This document shows, piece after piece, positions 49,749-61,762 of a stretch of 64,000 nucleotides of DNA (position 1 is the first letter of the stretch; each line of letters opens with the position of its first letter). The notes under the pieces were generated by a model, which saw only the letters and a list, made by a program, of their open reading frames with translations, was not told the DNA's origin and did no database searches. Origin of the DNA: Oscarella lobularis (lineage: Eukaryota > Porifera > Homoscleromorpha > Homosclerophorida > Oscarellidae); contig NC_089178.1 in assembly GCF_947507565.1 (NCBI RefSeq), forward strand, positions 3,472,001-3,536,000, read 5' to 3'. A program made the position numbers and the translations under genes.

Positions 49749-50127
49749 CGCGAGACCACAAGTTCACCCGTGTAGCGGAGCCTATCCGGGTTGGTACACT
49801 CAGAGTCTCTAAAGATAAAATATAGCTCTGGGTACACTCAGAAGCCGTATATAGAGACTCTGGGTACACTACTGGCGTTACGTCACCAATTACACAGCAA
49901 GGTATCCGTCTGGAAGGATGGAAATCGCCGTATATCTCACAAGTCGACTTTGAGGAATCGACGACTAGCGACTGCGATTGCAACGCCAGGAGAAACAGTA
50001 CTATGGGCAATGCACCAAGGGGAGAACATAGCCGTCTCATAATCGACTGAGAGGGCGGGTCTATATACAACAGAACGCCCGTATAATATGACGACGTCAA
50101 GTTCCTGCCAAAAGATGCCAACCGCAA
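49749..50127. other. Enlarged RTK-6/RTK-7 spacer with broken last exon and signal-like ORF
   Basis: This spacer is 379 bp instead of about 100. At 49890-49917 it holds a 28-bp relic of a beta-type last kinase exon (DGYLAV end). At 49918 the sequence changes to unique DNA which, on the minus strand from ATG 50040, reads MRRLCSPLGALPIVLFLLAL, a good signal peptide, followed by a short Cys-containing stretch. No splice donor is visible before the joint at 49917. It may be a captured 5' end of an unrelated secreted gene. Confidence 0.55.
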
Positions 50128-53100
50128 TCAGGAAATGATTACAGTAAGGTATCCGCCTGGGATGTTTGTTCCCAGATAGTCACCAAGCGTTTCGGCGATC
50201 TTTTCAAATGATGGTCTCTCTCCTGCTTCTGTCAACCAACACTGATTCATAACTTCATATCTATGGCTCAGAACAATTAGCACAAAGTAAAAACATGACG
50301 TTACTACCTACATTTCTTCTGGACAATTACTGGGCCTGTCCAGCCGATCTCCTCTTTCGAGAAATGAAACGATGCCCTGAACAGCTACTCCAGGATACGG
50401 CATCTTTCCCAGGCTCACGATTTCCCACAGTGTAACTCCATACGACCACTTATATCACAGAGAAACTAAAACGATTATTAGAGAGAATAAAGGAAGACTA
50501 ACCGTATCGGTTTTGATGGTGAAGAGGCCATCCACAGGACTCTCCAAAGCACACCAACGAATGGGAATACGTGCTCCCTTTGAATTCATTCGATAATAGT
50601 CCTTGTCCTCTTGCAGCGCCCTGGCCAACCCAAAATCGGCGACTTTAATTTTCAAATCCCAGTCTACCCTATTGATGAAAAGTGTTGAGAAACAGTAGGC
50701 TTATAAATAGGCATACTTACATGCAATTCCTTGCAGCCAAGTCTCGGTGAACGATACTTCTCGCTGACAAATATTCCATTCCCTTTGCAACTTGGTAACC
50801 AAACTTCACAAGCTCGACAGTTGTTGGAAGGAGACTCTCATCCTACAGAGGAATTAACCTCGCATAAAAAAAATTTTTTTTCTGTGATTAGCGTACTCCC
50901 GTTGATGTTTCGAGTCTCTTTCCCCTCAGATACGTTCGAAGGTCACCCAGCATCATGTAGGGAAGAACGACCAATGGTGAGGTGTATCGCACGTTGTCGC
51001 TATTTGGTGACCAGCAGATGCCAAGTAAGTTCATTACATTCGGATGATTTAGATCGGTCATTCGAAGAGCTTCCATCACAAAGCTCTGCGTCTCTTTTGT
51101 CGGATCACTACCAGGGTCTAAAAGAGATAAACATTTCGTGTGATTTGGACGTTTCAATTGGGTTAGAAAATACCAATTTTGACAGATTTGGCAGCAACGG
51201 TTTGTGAAGAATCCAAGAGACACTTGTACACTTTACCAAAAGTGCCTAAAGTAGTACAAATATTTTTGAGAATGTAATAAATGAATGAGTTTCTACTGAT
51301 GCACCTTCGCCAATGATATCTTGAATTTGTAAACGGTCAGGACTTATAGCAACTTTTCGAATTTTCGTCTCTGTAGCTGAATCCCAAAGAGACGGACGAA
51401 GAAGTACGAGAGGAAAGCCTTGATCATCAGGACGGCTACTTCTTTCAGTCAGAGCATTTTGAGATCTTCTTCTTCTGCACGCGCAAATTGTAAGAAGGAC
51501 GGCAACAATAATGACGACAACCAGTGCACCAGATGCACTAGATGCCACTATGACAATAGAAAAAGGAGAGCCCGTCACTGTTGGCGTCTTCAACATCATA
51601 CATTGAGAATCCGTGCTAGACGGCAATTGAGAACCGTTTGGCGTATCATCATAAACCATATGAATAGGAGTGATTGATTTTTTGGCGAAAGACGATTGAC
51701 ATATGGCTATTGCCTCTCGATAGCTAGATGCACAGCCGCCCTTATCTCCAAATTCTGTAAAGGATGCGTCTGAGCATAAAGGAGAAGGATAGAAGTAGTT
51801 CTGAGAGCCCTTTGTCACAGTCAAACAATCAGGATACAGTAAGTGGCAATAGAGAGTGATGAGGGAGTCGTCACATGATGGGCTCGAAAGCTTACTCAAA
51901 GTCTCATTGTTTTCTTGAAACAATTTAATCGTTTCAGCGTGCAAGTAGCTTTGATTGTAGCGAGAATCGACAAAGACGAGAGAGCCGGCACGACTGCTGT
52001 GACACACGTCTCCGCCACTGTACATTTCACAAGTGCCATTGACTTGAATAGTATCTAGACAAAAGAATAAGTGAAGTCGACAGACGAGAGCGTCGCTTAC
52101 CGTCCGTAGACGTGCAATTACAATTGACCCACGTTTGTTTATTGGCAGCGTTCGTCATACACCAAGGTCTGAAATTTCGATACTGTAATCCAACCGTCGT
52201 GCACTCCGTATATTCTATTCCTTGATAAGTGAAAGGAAACGCGCATTTTGCCTCACACTGCGGCTTCGCTTTCGATGGAGTGACGGCCGAGCTAGTAGTC
52301 GTCGCCCGCGTGGTCGGCGGCGGCAAAGTAGGAAAATCTAAAGAGCCAAATGACTTCGTTTAGAAATTAAGAATAATAAGCGATACAGTATACTTACTCA
52401 AAAGTTCATCGTAACAGCTTCCGCTGTCTTGCGAAGGCAAGCCGTCACACTGAAAGTCTCTGAAATCCGTATGAATAGCGTCAAACTTTTCACCTCCGCT
52501 AAAAAAGCAGATGATCCCGACGCGGCGACAAACAGTTGATGACAGAGATGCTGATGCTTGAAAATGCGCTCGCAGCTTTCCTTGCACAGACGTGGCATAA
52601 TCGCTTTTCCCGAACTATCCGTGTGACAATCGGGCATCATATAGATGCATATACCCAACGTCTGGCATTGAGGAGGAGCCGGAATTGACCCAGTGACTAT
52701 CGCTAGGCCTCTGACTAACTCCGACATGAAATCAGCGATTCGACTTTGATTGTATTCGGGTCTCGCGTCAACATAAATCGTCCGATTGGCGCGAAAAGGC
52801 CGACAGATCGCCAATTCGTCGTTGAAAAGTTCGCATTTGCCCTTGCCAGTGGGCATTTGCGCTGTAGTTGTAGGTCCGGTCGTGGTGGGCGATCGATGCG
52901 ATTGTGACGTAGTCGTCGACGAGAAAACGACGAGAAGGTTGACGACTGGAAAAATTAGAGAGCACGCAACTAAACTTGGGATGCGGATGCCAACTCTGTT
53001 CGACTAGCTGCGCCGCATGCAGCGTGGCCACGCGAAGCCTCTATACAGCGAAGCCTGCGCTAAATTTTTTAGTTAATCGCGAGCTTCCTAAAAATGGGAG

Positions 53101-53219
53101 AGGGACAGTGGGTGGGAAAAAAGGCGACGCTCGTATCCTCGCAGCGTATTGATTTAATTAATCAGAGGAAGAGAACGCTTTTAGCGCTTACCTACTGCCA
53201 TCGCCAAAACGCTGACCAT
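50128..53219 (-). pseudogene. RTK-7: CRD-FN2-CRD / MET-like receptor, frameshift in CRD1
   Basis: Signal exon ends at 53219 (MVSVLAMAV). CRD1 type A (52396-52950) has lost four residues (CQTLGICIYMM against [14 protein letters not shown]), and a run of four T at 52487-52490 stands where RTK-1 and RTK-3 have five. The one-base loss shifts the frame after AEVK before the last conserved cysteines. FN2 (52100-52338), CRD2 with alpha-type span (51300-52055; SDASFTEFGD, cysteine to serine as in RTK-4) and kinase (50128-51247; [35 protein letters not shown]) are open. Loss of a CA pair in the last exon removes the usual stop, giving YLTVIIS before TGA at 50128-50130. A homopolymer sequencing error could explain the frameshift. 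Confidence 0.72.
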
Positions 53220-53595
53220 CCCGACTACAACAAGAAGATCACTAAAAACCTCGAAATTTTTAGCCAGACCTTTGGTTGAGGGCGATGAAAGGTGGGTGGC
53301 TAAGCTGGGTGGCTAATTAAGTTCCGCCTGCCCAAGTGTATTCAGCGGAGCCTATCCGGGTTGGTGCCTGGCGTCGATCACCACTACCGTATTTAACCGA
53401 ATAGTAGCCGCATCTCGAATAATAGCCGCACCCTGAACATTTAGTACCAACCTTTACCTACAGACCCGTTCAAAACGCCGTACAGCTTTAGAGAAAAACT
53501 TTGTGTTTTGGAAAGTTGGTCCGAAAAAATTAGTAGCCGCGACTACTATTCGGTTAAATACGGGTACATCAACATATAAGGTAATCAGAAAATGA
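53220..53595. other. RTK-7/RTK-8 spacer
   Basis: 376 bp, longer than usual. It contains a duplicated GGTGGGTGGCTAAG/CTGGGTGGCTAA pair (about 53290-53318) and the TA-flanked MITE described separately. No coding sequence seen. Confidence 0.55.
53385..53566. mobile_element. 178-bp MITE with TA target duplication
   Basis: 53387-53564 starts CCGTATTTAACCGAATAGTAG and ends with the inverted copy (CTACTATTCGGTTAAATACGG); a TA lies on each side. An inner repeat of (A)GTAGCCGC occurs near both ends. No ORF. TA duplication fits Tc1/mariner, PIF or ISL2EU-like families; I cannot decide which. Confidence 0.75.
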
Positions 53596-56500
53596 TTACA
53601 CAGCAAGATATCCGTCTGGAAGGTTTGTTCCCAGATAGTCACCAAGCGTTTCGGCGATCTTTTCAAATGATGGTCTCTCTCCTGCTTCTGTCTGCCAACA
53701 CTGATTCATAACTTCGTATCTATATAGGTCAGAAACAATTAGCACAAAGTAAAAACATGACGTTACTACCTACATTTCTTCTGGACAATTACTGGGTCTG
53801 TCCAACCGATCTCCTCTTTCGAGAAATGAAGCGATGCCCTGAACAGCTACTCCAGGATACGGTATCTTTCCCAGGCTCATGATTTCCCACACTGTAACTC
53901 CATACGACCACTTATATCACAGAGAAACTAAAACGATTAGTAGAGCGAATAAAGGAAGACTAACCGTATCGGTTTTGATGGTGAAGAGACCATCAACAAG
54001 ACTCTCCAAAGCACACCAACGAATGGGAATACGTGCTCCCTTTGGATTCATTCGATAATAGTCCTTGTCCTCTTGCAGAGCCCTGGCGAGACCAAAATCG
54101 GCGACTTTAATTTTCAAATCCCAGTCTACCCTATTGATGAAAAGTGTTGAGAAATAGTAGACCTTTAGAAAGGCATACTTACATGCAATTTCGCGCAGCC
54201 AAGTCTCGGTGAACGATACTCCTTGCTGACAAATATTCCATTCCCTTTGCAACTTGGTAACCAAACTGCACGAGTTCTACAGTTGTCGGAAGGAGACTCT
54301 CTTCCTACACAGAATTGACTAAGCAAAACCTTTTCTGTGATCAACTTACTCCTATTGCTGTTTTTATTCTCTTTCCCCTCAGATACGTTCGGAGGTCACC
54401 CAGCATCATGTAGGGAAGAACGACCAGCGGAGAGGTGTATCGCACGTTGTCGCTATTTGGTGACCAACAGACGCCAAGTAAGTTCATTACATTCGGATGA
54501 TTTATATCGGTCATTTGTAGAGCTTCCATTACAAAGCTCTTCATCTCTTTCGCTGGATCAGTAGCCGAATCTAAAATCACTTTGCAATTTAGAAGATTAA
54601 ATTTGGCGACAAAATACCAATTTTGAGAAATTTGGCGGCAACCGTTTGTGAAGAATCCAAAAGACACCTGTACACTTTACCAAAACTGCCTATAGTACAA
54701 ATATTTTGAGAATGCAAATAAATTTCTACTAATGCACCTTCGCCAATGACATCTTGAATTTGCAAACGATCAGGACTTATAGCAACTTTTCGAATTTTCT
54801 CCTCTGTAGCTGAATCCCAAAAAGACGGACAAAGAGGTACGAGAGGAAAGCCTTGATCACTAGGGCAGCTACTTCTTCCAGTCTGAGCATCATAACTCAC
54901 ATTTTGAGATTTTCTTCGTTTGCGACGATGCAACAGAATAATAATAATAAGACTTAGAAAAGCAAAAAAAAGAAGAACGACAGCAACAATAATAACAGGC
55001 GTGCTGATTCCACTTTCCGAAGTTGACGTAGTTGGCGTAGTTGGCGTCTTCAACGTCATACATTGAGAATCTGTGCTAGACGGCAATTGAGCACAGTTCG
55101 GAGCTTCGAAAAGCATATGAATAGGTGTGATTGATTTTTTGGCAAAAGACGATTGATATATGGCTATTGTCTGTTGATAGCTAGAAGCACAGCCGCCCTT
55201 ATCTCCAAATGCTGTAAAGCATGCGTCTGAGCATAAAGGAGAAGGATAGAAGTAGTTCTGAGAGCCCTTTGTCACAGTCAAACAATCAGGATACAGTAAG
55301 TGGCAATAGAGAGTGATGAGGGAGTCGTCACATGATGGGCTTGAAAGCTTACTCAAAGTCTCATTGTTTTCTTGAAACAATTTAATCTTTTCAGCGTGCA
55401 AGTAGCTTTGATTGTAGCGAGAATCGACAAAGACGAGAGAGCCGGCACGACTGCTGTGACACACGTCTCCGCCACTGTACATTTCACAAGTGCCATTGAC
55501 TTGAATAGTATCTAGATAAAAGAATAAGTGAAGTCAAGAGACGAGTGCGTCGCTTACCGTCCGTAGACGTGCAATTACAATTGACCCACGTTTGTTCATT
55601 GGCAGCGTTCGTCATACACCAAGGTCTGAAATTTCGATACTGTAATCCAACCGTCGTGCACTCCGTATATTCTATTCCTTGATAAGTGAAAGGAAACGCG
55701 CATTTTGTCTCGCACTGTTGCTTCGCTTTTGACGGAGTGACGGCGGAGCTAGTAGTCGTCGCGCGCGGGGTCGGCGGCGGCAAAGTAGGAAAATCTAAAG
55801 AGCCAAATGACTTCGTTTAATTAAAAAGAATGTAATTTTTTTGATATCTGATACTTACTCAGAAGCACGTCGTAACAGCTTCCGCTGTCTTGCGAAGGCA
55901 AGTCGAAGCATTGAAAGTCTCTGAAATTCGTATGAATAGATTCCCTATGCCCTACAAAAAGAAACGATCCCACAGCGACGTCAAACAGTTGACGACAGAG
56001 ATGCTGATGCTTGAAAGAGCGCTCGCAGCTTTCCTTGCACACACGTGGTATGATCGAACTGTCCGTGCGACAATTGGGCATCAAATAGATGCATACAATC
56101 TCGATGAGCAACGTCACGCATTGAGGAGGAGCCGGATTTGAGTTAGCGACAAACGATAGGCGTTTGACTATCTCCGACACATAATGAGCGATTCGAGTTT
56201 GGTTTCTGGCCGCGTCGACGAAAATCGTCTGATTGGCGCGAAAAGGCTTGCAGACACTCGCCAATTCGTCGTTGAAAAGTTCGCATTTGCTCTCGGGCGC
56301 TTCATGATCAAGTTGCGTTCCTTGGCAGAAGGGCTTCTCATGAGACCACTCTCCAGACGAATTGCACGTCATCGATTGTGAACCGACAAGATAGAAGCCA
56401 GGATTGCAATGAAAACGAACTACTGTCCCGAACGAAGACGAATTAGTTGACATTGTTCCGTTTGACAACAAGCCGAGGAAATGACAAGACGTAATACCTA

Positions 56501-56982
56501 ACCAAAATAAGATATATATGAACTTCCGTGTTTCTTTCCTGGGACCCGTTTACTTTCGCAGTCTGGTGGCGAATTCGACCAGCTGCCGTCTGGTCGGCAC
56601 CTACTGGTAACGGAATCGACGCCTATCGAGCGGCTCCCATCGCTGCACGCGAACTGGACTGTCGCGTTCACTCCGACTTGCACGACGACGCTGGTTCCAT
56701 TGCTCTTCAACTGCGCGGCGCTTTTCTTCAGCGGATTTCGGATACGTTCACAATCAACACCTGCGGCCAGAATAGGTTAACTTCCAGTGGAATTTTTAGA
56801 ACAGTACAGCCGGAAATAATTGCGTTTCCCTCGCACACGACCGACGCTCCTCTTAGAAAATAACTGCCGTTGCAAAAAAGTTTGACTACTGCATCATCTG
56901 CAGCCGTTTCGTTGGACGGAATGACGTCGCTTTTATTCGTCGGACTGCAGTCAATTGCCACTAAAAGTAACAATAATGCCAT
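53596..56982 (-). CDS. RTK-8: CCP-bearing CRD-FN2-CRD receptor with MET-like kinase
   Basis: The second copy of the RTK-4 layout: ATG 56982 with signal [12 protein letters not shown], three CCP-like modules (56320-56975; the 70-residue stretch read from 56498-56710 is identical to RTK-4), CRD1 type B (55860-56316; [16 protein letters not shown]), FN2 55558-55795, CRD2 54732-55515. Unlike RTK-4 the span and kinase are of the beta type ([39 protein letters not shown]), ending DGYLAV-like DGYLAV residues with TAA at 53596-53598. So CCP ectodomain and beta kinase half were joined by exchange within the array. HRDLAARNC and [15 protein letters not shown] are intact. In CRD2 the usual cysteine (SDACFTAF) is kept. 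Confidence 0.83.
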
Positions 56983-58162
56983 CAGAGACAGATCGAAGGC
57001 CTTGCACTGAACATACAGCGGCTGAAGTCGGTTGAATTAGCCTCGGAGTAGGCACTGAAAACATTGGCAAGGAGCAAAATAAGTCTAAAGAAAGGAAGGC
57101 TTTTAGAACACCGCTCCGCTATATTCAAGTTGCTGTCAGTTAGGAAATCTCTAACTTTAGAATCGTCGTCATTGTTGTTGAGTAACAGAACGACGACTTC
57201 ACTGACAGCCTCGCACACCTGGAAAGAAATCCTCACAAACACCGATCGATGAATCGAATGACTTTGGGCTGGTTTCGACGTGTAGATATCCAATCAGAAA
57301 TAGGAAGCTTGACCAATTTCCGGCTTCCCCAGGTTACCCTGCCATCTGCTCAGCCCTTCGTTGGATTCATATGCTTCTGTTCTGTTTTAAGCTTTACGCT
57401 CATGAAATCATAATAGATGTTTTGCTAAGCCTGAAAAATGTTCCTAACTCGGTAGACCCTCTTTTTGACGTCGTTGACCACAAAAACTATCGATTTTCTC
57501 CTCTGATCCCGAGATCAGAGCCTTGGGGGACGAGGCTATCATAATAGGGACAATGAATCTAATTATGATCTAATGGGGGAACAATCTTTCGCGGAATCGT
57601 TTCGTTTCCTCGTTACTGTATTTGAGCCGCCAGAAGAAGGCCGGGCCCCTAGCAGGTCGACAGCTCCGTAACACGTTCCATCTCTATTGCAGCATAGATA
57701 GTATCTAGAAAACGACGAGAAGGTTGACGACTGGAAAAAAAAGAACACGCGCAACTATAGTAGAATACATATGGGACAGATGCAGATGTCGACCGAAGTA
57801 CTGCTCCGGCCGCAGCGCAGTCTAGCCCCCGCGATCGAATTATAAGCCTCTAGACGCGAAGCCTGCCGCCCTGTCCTGCGCTAGACGTACGAAGAAAAAA
57901 CAAAAATTGTGCGAGCCGGTGACGTGGACTAAAAGGACTAAAACCGCCTCCGCGCGTCCGCTTTTGCGATCCGATCGCGAGCTTCGGAGCGTTGACGATG
58001 AGCGAGGAATGCGAAGGTCAAGGATCGAGCTATAGGGTGTGTACGTATGCTGGGAAAAATGCGCTGCGCTCATATCCTCGTAGCGGACTTACTCCGTGAT
58101 TTGATCAGGAGGAGAGATCGCTTTTCGCGCTTACCTACTGCCGTCGCCAACACGCTGACCAT
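56983..58162. other. Region upstream of RTK-8 with orphan signal exon
   Basis: 56983-57690 is the second copy of the RTK-4 upstream cassette (compare 40650-41340). After about 57700 it changes to the start of a CRD1 exon plus intron 1 of the standard receptor type (aaacgacgagaaggttgacg, 57712-57735), and a standard signal exon (MVSVLATAV, minus strand) sits at 58132-58162. Here the Thr-rich linker, still present at 41401-41516, has been lost. The signal exon is probably a relic. Confidence 0.62.
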
Positions 58163-58246
58163 CGCGAGACCACACGTTCACCCGTGTATAGCGGAGCCTA
58201 TCCGGGTTGGTACACTCAGAGTCTCTAAAGATAAAATATAGCTATG

Positions 58247-58411
58247 GCTCTGGTGGGAAAATGCGGTGGCGCGTCTCTTTACTTGCAGATATCGGTGGAA
58301 GCGATGGAAGCGTTCGTTAGCTTAAACTAACTGTTTCTGTGGAAGCATAAGGTGGGTGGGGCAAGACGTAGGAAGCGAAGAAACCCCCACCCACGAGTTA
58401 TAAAAGCTCTG
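58247..58411. mobile_element. 153-bp insertion in the RTK-9 downstream spacer
   Basis: 58253-58405 is absent from the homologous spacers at 33905 and 41853, where ggctctgggtacac is continuous. GCTCTG occurs on both sides (58247-58252 and 58406-58411), which looks like a 6-bp target duplication. No clear inverted termini; a G/T-rich block (ggtgggtgggg) is complemented by ccccacccac near the right end. Its nature is open. Confidence 0.45.
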
Positions 58412-58438
58412 TGTACACTACTGGCGTTACGTCACCAA

Positions 58439-61400
58439 TTACACAGAAAGGTATCCGTCTGGGAGGTTCGTGCCCAGATAGTCACCAAGCGTTTCGGCGA
58501 TCTTTTCAAATGATGGTCTCTCTCCAGCTTCTGTCTGCCAACAATGATTCATAACTTCGTATCTGTATAGCTCAGAAACAATTAGCCCAAAGTAAAAACA
58601 AGACGTTTCCACCTACATTTCTTCTGGACAATTACTGGGTCTGTCCAACCGATCTCCTCTTTCGAGAAATGAAGCGATGTCCTGAACAGCTACTCCAGGA
58701 TACGGCATCTTTCCCAGGCTCATGATTTCCCACAGTGTAACTCCATACGACCACTTATATCACAGAGAAACTAAAACGATTAATAGAGAGAATAAAGGAA
58801 GACTAACCGTATCGGTTTTGATGGTGAAGAGACCATCAGTAAGACTTTCCAAAGCACACCAACGAATGGGAATACGTGCTCCCTTTGGATTCATTCGATA
58901 ATAGTCCTTGTCCTCTTGCAGAGCCCTGGCGAGACCAAAATCGGCGACTTTAATTTTCAAATCCCAGTCTACCCTATTGATGAAAAGTGTTGAGAAATAG
59001 TAGGCCTTTAGAAAGGCATACTTACATGCAATTTCGCGCAGCCAAGTCTCGGTGAACGATACTCCTTGCTGACAAATATTCCATTCCCTTTGCAACTTGG
59101 TAACCAAATTGCACGAGTTCTACAGTTGTCGGAAGGAGACTCTCTTCCTACACAGAATTGACTAAGCAAAACCTTTCCTGTGATCAACTTACTCCTATTG
59201 CTGTTTTTATTCTCTTTCCCCTCAGATACGTTCGGAGGTCACCCAGCATCATGTAGGGAAGAACAACCAACGGAGAGGTGTATCGCACGTTTTCGCTATT
59301 TGGTGACCAACAGATGCCAAGTAAGTTCATTACATTAGGATGATTTAAATCGGTCATTCGTACAGCTTCCATCACAAAGCTCTGTGACTCATTTGTCAGT
59401 GATGTCAGATCACTACTATTGTCTAAAAGGAGACAAACGTTTGGATGGTATATATTTAGGTTAGAAAATACCAATTTTGAAAGATTTGGCGGCAACGGTT
59501 TGCGAGGAATCCAAGAGACACTTGTACACTTTACCATAACTGCCTAAAAGAATGCAATAAATAAATAAATAAATAAATAAATAAATGAATTTCTACTGAT
59601 GCACCTTCGCCAATGATATCTTGAATTTGCAAACGATCAGGACTTATAGCAACCTTTCGAATTTTCTTCTCTGTATCTAAATCCCAAAGAGACGGGCGAA
59701 GAAGTACAAAAGGAAAGTCTCTATCATTAGGGCAACTACTTCTTCCAGTATCAGTGTCATAAGTTTCATTTCGAGATTTTCTTCGTCTTCTGCACGTGCA
59801 AATGATTAGAATAACGGCAACAAGAATGATGACAACCAGTGCACCAGATGCCACTATAACAATTGAAAAAGGAGAGCCCGTCGCTGTTGGCGAAGTGAGA
59901 GTCTTCAACATCATACATTGAGAATCCGCGCTAGATGGCAACTGAGCACAGTTCAGCGCTTCGGAAACCATATGAAGAGGTGTGATTGATTTGTTGGCGA
60001 AAGACAATTGGTATATGGCTATTGCCTCTCGATAGCTAGATGCACAGCTGCCCTTGTGTCCAAACGCTGTAAAGCATGCGTCTGAGCATAAAGGAGAAGG
60101 ATAGGAGTAGTTCTGAGAGCCCTTTGTCAAACAATCAGGATACAGTAAGTGGCAATAGAGAGTGACGAGGGACTCGTAGCATGATGGGCTTAGAAGCTCA
60201 CTTAAAGTCTCATCGTTTTCTTGAAACACTTTAATCGTTTCAGCGTGCAAGTAGCTTTGATTGTAGCGAGAATCGACAAAGACGACAGAGCCGGCACGAC
60301 TCCCGCGACACACGTCTCCGCCACTGTACATTTCACAAGTGCCATTGACTTGAATAGTATCTAGACAAAAGAATAAGTGAAGTCGACAGACGAGTGCGCC
60401 GCTTACCGTCCATAGACGTGCAATTACAATTGACCCACGTTTGTCTATTGGCAGCGTTCGTCATACACCAAGGTCTGAAATTCCGATACTGCAATCCAAC
60501 CGTCGTGCACTCCGTATATTCTATTCCTTGATAAGTGAAAGGAAACGCGCATTTTGCCTCACACTGCGGCTTCGCTTTCGATGGAGTGACAGCCGAGCTA
60601 TTAGTCGTCGCCCGCGGGGTCGGCGGTGGCAAAGTAGGAAAATCTAAAGAGCCAAATAACTTCGTTTAGAAAGAATAATATTTTTGATATGCGATGATTA
60701 CTGAGAAGCTCGTCGTAACAGCTTCCGCTGTCTTGCGAAGGCAAGCCGACGCATTGAAAGTCGTCGAAAGTCGTATGAATAGCGTCAAAATTTAGCCCAT
60801 TCGCTAGAACATGAGCCGATCCCGACGCGGCGACAAACAGTTGATGACAGAGATGCCGATGCTTGAAAATTCGCTCGCAGCTTTCTTTGCACAAACGTGG
60901 CATAATCGCCTTTCCCGAACTGTCCGTGTGACAATCGGGCATCGTATAGATGCAAATACCCTCGATAAGCAACGTCGCGCATTGAGGAGGAGCCGGAATT
61001 CTATCGGTGATTGACGATAGGCTACTGACTAGCTTCGAAATGAAATCAGCGATTCGACTTTGGCTGTATTCGGGTCTCGCGTCGACGTAAATTGTCCGAT
61101 TGGCGCGAAAAGGCTGACAGACGCTCACCAATTCGTCGTTGAAAAGTTCGCATTTGCCCTTGGGCGTTTGCGCCGTAGATCCGATCGCGGTGGGCGATCG
61201 AGTCCTTGTCGTTGTCGTGATGACAGACGTAATTAGAGAGAAGCGGGTGACCTCGTGCCCCCGCTGCGGCTGTGACGTCGTCGTCGACGAGAAAACGACG
61301 AGAAAGTTGACGACTGGAAAAAAAGAGAGTACGTTTATACCTGGGATGCGGATGTCGACCGACTGCGCCGCAATCTAGCCACGCGAAGTCGCGAAGCCTC

Positions 61401-61668
61401 GCTAGGCAGAGCTGCGAAGCCTGCTGTGCACGCCGACGTCGACTACGACTAAAACAGCCTTCCGCAACTGCTTCTGCGAGCCGTTCGAACTAATCGCGAG
61501 CTTCCCACGAGGTGAGGAGGGAATGGGGAGTGAGTGGGTGGGTGGGTGGGTGGGTGTGTTGGGAAAAATGCTGCGTTCATATCCTCGCAGCGCACTTATT
61601 CCGTGATTCGATGAGGAGGAGGGAGATTGCTTTCCGCGCTTACCTACTGCCGTCAACACGCTGACCAT
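58439..61668 (-). CDS. RTK-9: CRD-FN2-CRD receptor with MET-like kinase
   Basis: Signal exon ends at 61668; it has lost one codon (MVSVLTAV). CRD1 type A at about 60705-61318 ([28 protein letters not shown]); FN2 60408-60645; CRD2 with an alpha-like span ([35 protein letters not shown]) at 59597-60361, so the juxtamembrane is a mix of both types. The kinase has [21 protein letters not shown], an altered linker ([19 protein letters not shown]), [44 protein letters not shown], and ends GGYLSV with TAA at 58439-58441. The intron before the glycine loop carries an (AAAT)n microsatellite at 59556-59586. The frame is open. Confidence 0.84.
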
Positions 61669-61762
61669 CGCGAGACCACAAGAGTTCAGTTCTGTAGTGA
61701 AGTCTATCCGGGTTCGTACCCCCTGGCGTTGCGTCACCTCATCAATATGCAAGGGGAAATGA

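Noticed and set aside
59531-59590. AAATA repeat as a regulatory array
   Set aside because: Simple microsatellite inside an RTK-9 intron, not found in other copies.
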